Shown here one piece after another: positions 14,128-18,212 of a stretch of 18,212 nt of DNA (position 1 is its first letter; each line of letters opens with the position of its first letter). Both the position numbers and the translations under genes were made by a program. This DNA is from Alkalibaculum bacchi (GTDB lineage Bacteria > Bacillota > Clostridia > Eubacteriales > Alkalibacteraceae). The notes under the pieces are model-generated. The model was not told the DNA's origin. It did no database searches and worked only from the letters and a program-made list of their open reading frames with translations. The stretch is from assembly GCF_937875145.1 (NCBI RefSeq), contig NZ_CALNCS010000106.1, positions 1 through 18,212 on the forward strand, given 5' to 3'.

Positions 14128-14246
14128 TCGCGTAAGTGCGAAAAACTTGCAAAGCGCCTTTTCTCGCTTAACTTACTAGATTGCCAAAAAAGTGGGGAAT
14201 ACTATTTGTCGTAAAGAAAATTTACTTTCTATGGCATAAAGTTTTC

Positions 14247-14275
14247 TTGAACTCATTATTACAACTTGCTATTAT
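14247..14275 (+). promoter_or_regulatory. Second possible promoter of the ATPase gene, beyond the riboswitch
   Basis: TTGAAC (14247-14252) and TATTAT (14270-14275) are 17 bases apart, about 50 bases before the start codon. If used, it would give riboswitch-independent expression. The stretch 14128-14246 contains a loose hairpin (GTAAGT...GCGA with TCGC...ACTTAC) and nothing else that I recognise. Confidence 0.5.
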
Positions 14276-14324
14276 GGGTATTATATATCCTTAGATAAAT
14301 AAAAAATCAAAGAGGTGTAAAAAC

Positions 14325-16979
14325 ATGTGGTTTTCAAAATCCAGTAATGAAGTCTTAAAAGAGTTAGATGTTAATCCTGCAACGGGACTTAGCAGCCAAG
14401 AAGCTCAAAAGAGACTGGAGAAGTACGGTGAAAATAAGCTTAAAGCAAAGCCTAAAAAAAGCTTATTAGCACTATTTTTCGCACAGCTAAACGATATGTT
14501 GATTTACGTATTATTAGCTGCAGCCATTATAACATTAGTTATTGGCGAATACGTAGATGCAGCGATCATTATCATAGTTGTTTTAATCAATGCATTTGTA
14601 GGAGTCATTCAAGAATCAAAGGCTGAAAAAGCCATTGAGGCTTTACAGCAGATGACTACGCCTAAGACCTTGGTAAGACGTGATGGAGAGGTTAAAGAAA
14701 TCAATTCGGAATACATTGTGCCAGGGGATATTGTAGTGGTCGATGCAGGTAGATTCATACCAGCAGATATTCGATTAATTGAAAGTGTAAACTTGCAAAT
14801 TGAAGAATCCGCTTTAACAGGAGAGTCTGTTCCAACAGATAAAGATTCAAATTCAATATTTGAAGATCCAAAGACTCCAATTGGCGACAGATCTAATATG
14901 CTATTTATGTCTACTCTTTCTACTTATGGTAGAGGGCAAGGTGTTGTAGTTGGAACGGGTATGGAAACTGAAATGGGTAGCATAGCCAAAGCACTAGATG
15001 AAGATGTAGATGAAATGACTCCACTTCAAAAAAGACTTGACGAATTAGGTAAAGTTCTTGCATTCTTATGTATTGGAATATGTGTAGTCATATTTATTGT
15101 GGCATTGATTCAAGGTAGACCATTATTTGATATGTTCCTTACTGCAATTAGTTTAGCTGTCGCAGCGATACCAGAAGGTTTAGCTGCTATTGTAGCAATT
15201 GTATTATCTATTGGCGTAACCAAAATGTCTAAAAACAACGCCATTGTTAGAAAACTTCCAGCCGTTGAAACATTAGGTTCTGTAAATGTAATTTGTTCAG
15301 ATAAAACGGGTACTTTAACACAAAACAAGATGACGGTAGTAAAGCACTATGTCATGAATCACGTAAAAGATGTAGCTGCAGAAGGAGAAGATTTTAAAGC
15401 TTCTAACGACGAAAAAGAACTTATCAAGAGTTTTGTACTATGTTCTGATGCAACTTACGAAAATGGTCAAGGCACTGGGGATCCAACAGAAGTAGCATTA
15501 ATTGTCCTAGGTAATAGGCACAATATGACAAAAAATGATTTAAATCAAAAATATAAGAGAGTTGGAGAAAAACCTTTTGACTCTGACAGAAAATTAATGT
15601 CTACTTTAAATGAAGAAGGAAATGGATACAGGGTCCACACAAAGGGAGCTATCGACAATATCCTCCAGCTTGCTACTCACGCATTAGTTGATGGCCAAGT
15701 TGTACCATTAACAGAAGAATTAAAACAACAGTATTTACAAGTAACATTAGAAATGTCCAATGAAGCTCTTAGAGTATTAGGAGCTGCTTATAAAGATGTA
15801 GACAGTATAATTGATGTAGATGAAATGGAAAATGAGCTAATAATTATTGGACTGGTTGGTATGATTGACCCTCCAAGGTTAGAAGTAAAAGATTCTATTG
15901 CAGAAGCAAAAATGGCTGGTATTAGGTCAATAATGATTACAGGTGATCATAAAAATACAGCTGTAGCTATTGCAAGACAATTAGGTATAGCAGATTCTAT
16001 AGAGCAAAGTTTAACTGGAGCAGAAATTGATCAAATGAGTGATGAAAAGTTTGCTCAAAAAATTAATAATTACAGAGTATTTGCAAGGGTATCTCCTGAA
16101 CACAAAGTTAAAATCGTTAAAGCATTCAAATCTCATGGAAACATCGTTTCTATGACTGGTGATGGTGTCAATGACGCACCTTCTTTAAAGAATGCAGATA
16201 TTGGTGTAGCTATGGGTATAACAGGTACAGATGTATCTAAAGGTGCCAGCGATATGATCTTAACAGATGATAATTTCTCAACGATTGTTCATGCTGTTGA
16301 AGAGGGAAGAAATATTTATAACAATATTAGAAAAGCAGTTATCTTCTTATTGTCTTGTAATTTAGGAGAAGTTATTTGTATCTTTCTAGCAATATTGTTA
16401 AACTGGCCAATCCCACTAATTGCTACTCAATTGCTTTGGATTAACTTAGTTACGGATTCACTTCCAGCATTAGCATTGGGAATGGACCCTGGTGACAAAG
16501 ACGTAATGAAAGAAAAACCAAGAGATCCAAAAGAGAGTTTCTTTGCTAACGGGGCTGGTTTTAGGGCAATTTTAGGTGGAACCTTAATTGGTTTATTGAC
16601 ACTTGGTGCTTTCTACTTTGGTCTAGTAGAACACGGTCATACTATTGGAGAAGTAAATATACCTGAAGGTGCTATAACATATGCAAGAACAATGGCCTTC
16701 GTGGTATTAGCAGTATCACAATTGTTCTACTCATTAACTATGAGAAATTCTAAGAAATCCATATTCCAAATAGGATTTATGACGAATAAATTGCTTATTG
16801 GTGCAATTATTGCGGGAATCTTTTTACAGTTTGTAGTAATTTCTGTGCCATTCCTAGCAGATGCCTTTGGCGTACAAATGCTTACATTATTTGACTGGGT
16901 AGTTGTATTGGTCTTCTCATTAATACCTTTCACAGTAAATGAAATCGTTAAGGCATTTATGAGACTTAAAGATAAATAA
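14325..16979 (+). CDS. P-type ATPase, SERCA-like Ca2+/Mn2+ exporter
   Basis: The 884-residue type IIA pump has an N-terminal cation ATPase domain, the actuator motif TGES (165-168), the phosphorylated aspartate D326 in CSDKTGTLT, KGA in the nucleotide domain (440-442), ITGDH (538-542) and the hinge TGDGVNDAP (611-619). About ten membrane helices are visible. Ion-site residues match SERCA: PEGL in helix 4 (283-286), N679 and E682 in helix 5 (NLGE), and N707, T710 and D711 in helix 6 (NLVTD). By family alone it would be called a Ca2+ pump; the manganese riboswitch upstream argues that Mn2+ export is its main or shared job, moving ions out of the cytoplasm with ATP. AGAGGTG precedes ATG 14325. 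It ends in its own terminator. Confidence 0.95.
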   Translation: MWFSKSSNEVLKELDVNPATGLSSQEAQKRLEKYGENKLKAKPKKSLLALFFAQLNDMLIYVLLAAAIITLVIGEYVDAAIIIIVVLINAFVGVIQESKAEKAIEALQQMTTPKTLVRRDGEVKEINSEYIVPGDIVVVDAGRFIPADIRLIESVNLQIEESALTGESVPTDKDSNSIFEDPKTPIGDRSNMLFMSTLSTYGRGQGVVVGTGMETEMGSIAKALDEDVDEMTPLQKRLDELGKVLAFLCIGICVVIFIVALIQGRPLFDMFLTAISLAVAAIPEGLAAIVAIVLSIGVTKMSKNNAIVRKLPAVETLGSVNVICSDKTGTLTQNKMTVVKHYVMNHVKDVAAEGEDFKASNDEKELIKSFVLCSDATYENGQGTGDPTEVALIVLGNRHNMTKNDLNQKYKRVGEKPFDSDRKLMSTLNEEGNGYRVHTKGAIDNILQLATHALVDGQVVPLTEELKQQYLQVTLEMSNEALRVLGAAYKDVDSIIDVDEMENELIIIGLVGMIDPPRLEVKDSIAEAKMAGIRSIMITGDHKNTAVAIARQLGIADSIEQSLTGAEIDQMSDEKFAQKINNYRVFARVSPEHKVKIVKAFKSHGNIVSMTGDGVNDAPSLKNADIGVAMGITGTDVSKGASDMILTDDNFSTIVHAVEEGRNIYNNIRKAVIFLLSCNLGEVICIFLAILLNWPIPLIATQLLWINLVTDSLPALALGMDPGDKDVMKEKPRDPKESFFANGAGFRAILGGTLIGLLTLGAFYFGLVEHGHTIGEVNIPEGAITYARTMAFVVLAVSQLFYSLTMRNSKKSIFQIGFMTNKLLIGAIIAGIFLQFVVISVPFLADAFGVQMLTLFDWVVVLVFSLIPFTVNEIVKAFMRLKDK

Positions 16980-17015
16980 AAATATAAATATCCGTAGGCT
17001 TCACTGTTTACAATG

Positions 17016-17074
17016 AAAGCCCCCTCCTTTTCTATTGAATCGTGTATAGATTCAGTAAAAGGGGGGCTTTTTTT
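17016..17074 (+). terminator. Terminator after the P-type ATPase gene
   Basis: AAAGCCCCC with CTTTT (17016-17031) pairs with AAAAGGGGGGCTTT (17057-17070), two bases bulging on the left. A second stem inside pairs GAATC with GATTC. Eight T residues end the hairpin (17068-17075). Confidence 0.9.
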
Positions 17075-17222
17075 GATAATACTATATTAGACATAAGATC
17101 ACTAATAAACTGTAAATTTGTGTTTCGATGTTAAAAATTAATAGATATAATAAATACATAGGTAATTTTTACTGTTAAAATAAGATAGAACCATACTAAA
17201 ATCTACAAGAAATGGTGATTGT

Positions 17223-17885
17223 ATGAAAAAAGTAATCTCAACACTCCTTATTATTATAGGAATTTTATTAATATCTATGCCTATATTAGTGACTTTATGT
17301 TAAAGATATCGAATGATGCCAATAACAAAGAGATAGATAAGATCACATGGGAAGATATTGAAAAAAACCAAGAAAGCGAAGCTGATTTTGATTTGGGCTC
17401 TGTTCAAGATGTAAATATTACAAAGACACTGTTAGGCTCAAGGAATCTTGATAAAAATCTTATTATCGGTCAGCTAATTATTCCCGATATTAATTTGAGT
17501 TTACCAATACTAAAGGGCATTTCTGAAAGCAATATGTTAGGTGGAGTAGGTACCATGAAGGAAGGACAGAAAATGGGTCTAGGAAATTATACTTTAGCAG
17601 GTCATTATGTTGACAGAAAAGATACCCTTTTTGGAGGATTAATGGATATTAAAGAGGGGAGCACGATCTATATGACAGATAAAAAGACGATGTACGAGTA
17701 CCATCGTCTATAAAATAGAAATTGTGCAAGATACAGCTATAGAAATGTTATCCGATGATCGCTCCGCGGAACGAGATAAACCCATCACATCCCTTATGAC
17801 CTGCTATTATTCTTCTAAAACCGGTAAAAGATTTTTCGCCATAGGAGAGCTTGTAAATCAGTACCCTTACAGGAACGATGGTTAA
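17223..17885 (+). pseudogene. Class A/D-type sortase gene with two compensating frameshifts
   Basis: Sortases join surface proteins to the cell wall. ATG 17223 begins a membrane anchor (MKKVISTLLIIIGILLIS) but meets TAA 26 codons later. The protein continues one frame over (from about 17290: SDFMLKISND) through IIGQLIIPDINLSLPIL and the catalytic histidine in TLAGHYVD. At about 17702 one extra C returns it to the first frame, giving IVYKIEIVQD, catalytic cysteine in SLMTCYY and arginine in KTGKRFFAIGEL, ending at TAA 17885. All three catalytic residues survive and the total, about 220 residues, is normal. The first break fits a lost base, the second a gained base. This is a recent pseudogene or two sequencing errors. 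A weak TATAAT lies at 17146-17151; the ribosome binding site is GGTGAT. Confidence 0.8.
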
Positions 17886-18007
17886 ACCATAGTCGAACGA
17901 TAGTTAAACGGTGGTCGAACGATTGTCAGTAACTACCTAACTATATATAAACAATTGTTTAACGATTGTTTAACTACTGCTCAACCATTGTTCAACTATT
18001 GTTAACC
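17869..18007. repeat. Inverted array of 11-bp-phased GTTNAAC heptamers
   Basis: Four 11-bp units in one orientation (GGTTAAACCAT 17880-17890, AGTCGAACGAT, AGTTAAACGGT, GGTCGAACGAT to 17923) plus decayed edges are followed by an AT-rich centre (17935-17953). Five units in the opposite orientation then run from 17954 (ATTGTTTAACG, ATTGTTTAACT, ACTGCTCAACC, ATTGTTCAACT, ATTGTTAACC). Each unit carries a near-palindromic heptamer of the form GTYNRAC. The array starts at the sortase stop codon and ends 14 bases before the convergent CODH gene stop. It can fold as one long imperfect hairpin on either strand, but there is no U tract. Confidence 0.8.
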
Positions 18008-18021
18008 ATGCCTGCGGCGTG

Positions 18022-18212
18022 CTACATTCCTAATTTTTTTCTCTTGCTATTAATATGAGATTCAATGCCTTTAGCAACTTCTACTGGATCATCCCCTATG
18101 GCTACTTTACCACCTGTCAATCCTTCTACGTCTTCTGTAAGAAGTTTTACTAGATTTGGTGCTCCTGTAATAAATGGAGTAGGAGATAGATGTGTATAGC
18201 ATCCATAAGCTA
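18022..18212 (-). CDS. CO dehydrogenase catalytic subunit (CooS/AcsA), C-terminal fragment
   Basis: Read on the minus strand, the frame enters from the right edge (AYGCYTHLSPTPFITGAPN) and ends after LTEDVEGLTGGKVAIGDDP and a helix SHINSKRKKLGM at a TAG (18022-18024). The 62 residues resemble the end of the nickel-iron-sulfur anaerobic CO dehydrogenase, where THL.PTP..TG, LTEDVE.LTGGK and a final EKRK.LG helix are common. That enzyme oxidises CO or reduces CO2, alone or with acetyl-CoA synthase in the Wood-Ljungdahl pathway. Metal-ligand cysteines lie upstream of the window, so this is a family call from the tail only. Confidence 0.65.
   Translation of the reverse strand, partial: AYGCYTHLSPTPFITGAPNLVKLLTEDVEGLTGGKVAIGDDPVEVAKGIESHINSKRKKLGM

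Noticed and set aside
17219..17713. A complete short protein starting at TTG 17219
   Set aside because: The first 20 or so codons are an out-of-frame reading of the sortase membrane anchor; the true start is ATG 17223 in another frame.
17869..18007. CRISPR array
   Set aside because: Units are 11 bp, directly adjacent and inverted in the second half; there are no spacers and no cas genes.
1..18212. tRNA or rRNA genes
   Set aside because: I saw no cloverleaf with a GTTCGA-type arm and CCA end, and no rRNA-like conserved stretches.

Overview
The window reads as chromosomal DNA of a low-GC, spore-forming, anaerobic Firmicute (Clostridia; Alkaliphilus-like is my guess, not something I can prove). 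The basis is AT-rich codon use, strong AGGAGG-type ribosome binding sites, sigma-A promoters, a spore-coat transglutaminase gene, a CO dehydrogenase 3' end, glutamate dehydrogenase, an iron-sulfur flavoprotein and U-tract terminators.

Layout. 1-299: 3' end of a hexokinase gene, then a terminator. 630-2003: a CNNM/CorC-type membrane protein (DUF21-CBS-CorC_HlyC), closed by a perfect bidirectional terminator. 2199-3940 (minus): a two-gene unit, an unrecognised 324-aa protein followed by Tgl transglutaminase. 4121-6367 (plus): an iron-sulfur flavoprotein with a hairpin-rich leader, a 37-codon membrane microprotein and mutY. 6502-9108 (minus): a tocopherol-cyclase-like protein and an FAD oxidoreductase fused to a Rieske domain, with a decapitated small gene left against its 3' end. 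9235-9755: scar of a mobile element, holding an orphan GEMM-like structured RNA with terminator, a truncated tnpV and the start of a divergent gene. 9714-11063 (minus): gdhA. 11424-13859 (plus): a polar amino acid ABC transporter operon (lipoprotein, permease, ATPase). 13953-16979: a manganese (yybP-ykoY class) riboswitch in front of a Ca2+/Mn2+ P-type ATPase. 17223-17885: a sortase gene broken by two compensating frameshifts. 17869-18007: an inverted array of 11-bp-phased GTTNAAC-type heptamers. 18022-18212 (minus): 3' end of a CO dehydrogenase catalytic subunit gene.

How it fits together. Most genes are independent housekeeping units. Two sets clearly work together. The first is the ABC operon, whose promoter lies back-to-back with that of gdhA, so amino acid uptake and glutamate metabolism share a control region. 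The second is the riboswitch-ATPase pair, where the RNA identifies the pump as a probable Mn2+ exporter despite SERCA-type Ca2+ site residues. The least explained parts are the phased heptamer array, the GEMM-like RNA that lacks a core segment, the Tgl partner protein and the leader of the iron-sulfur flavoprotein gene. I see no complete new multi-gene defence or secretion system.
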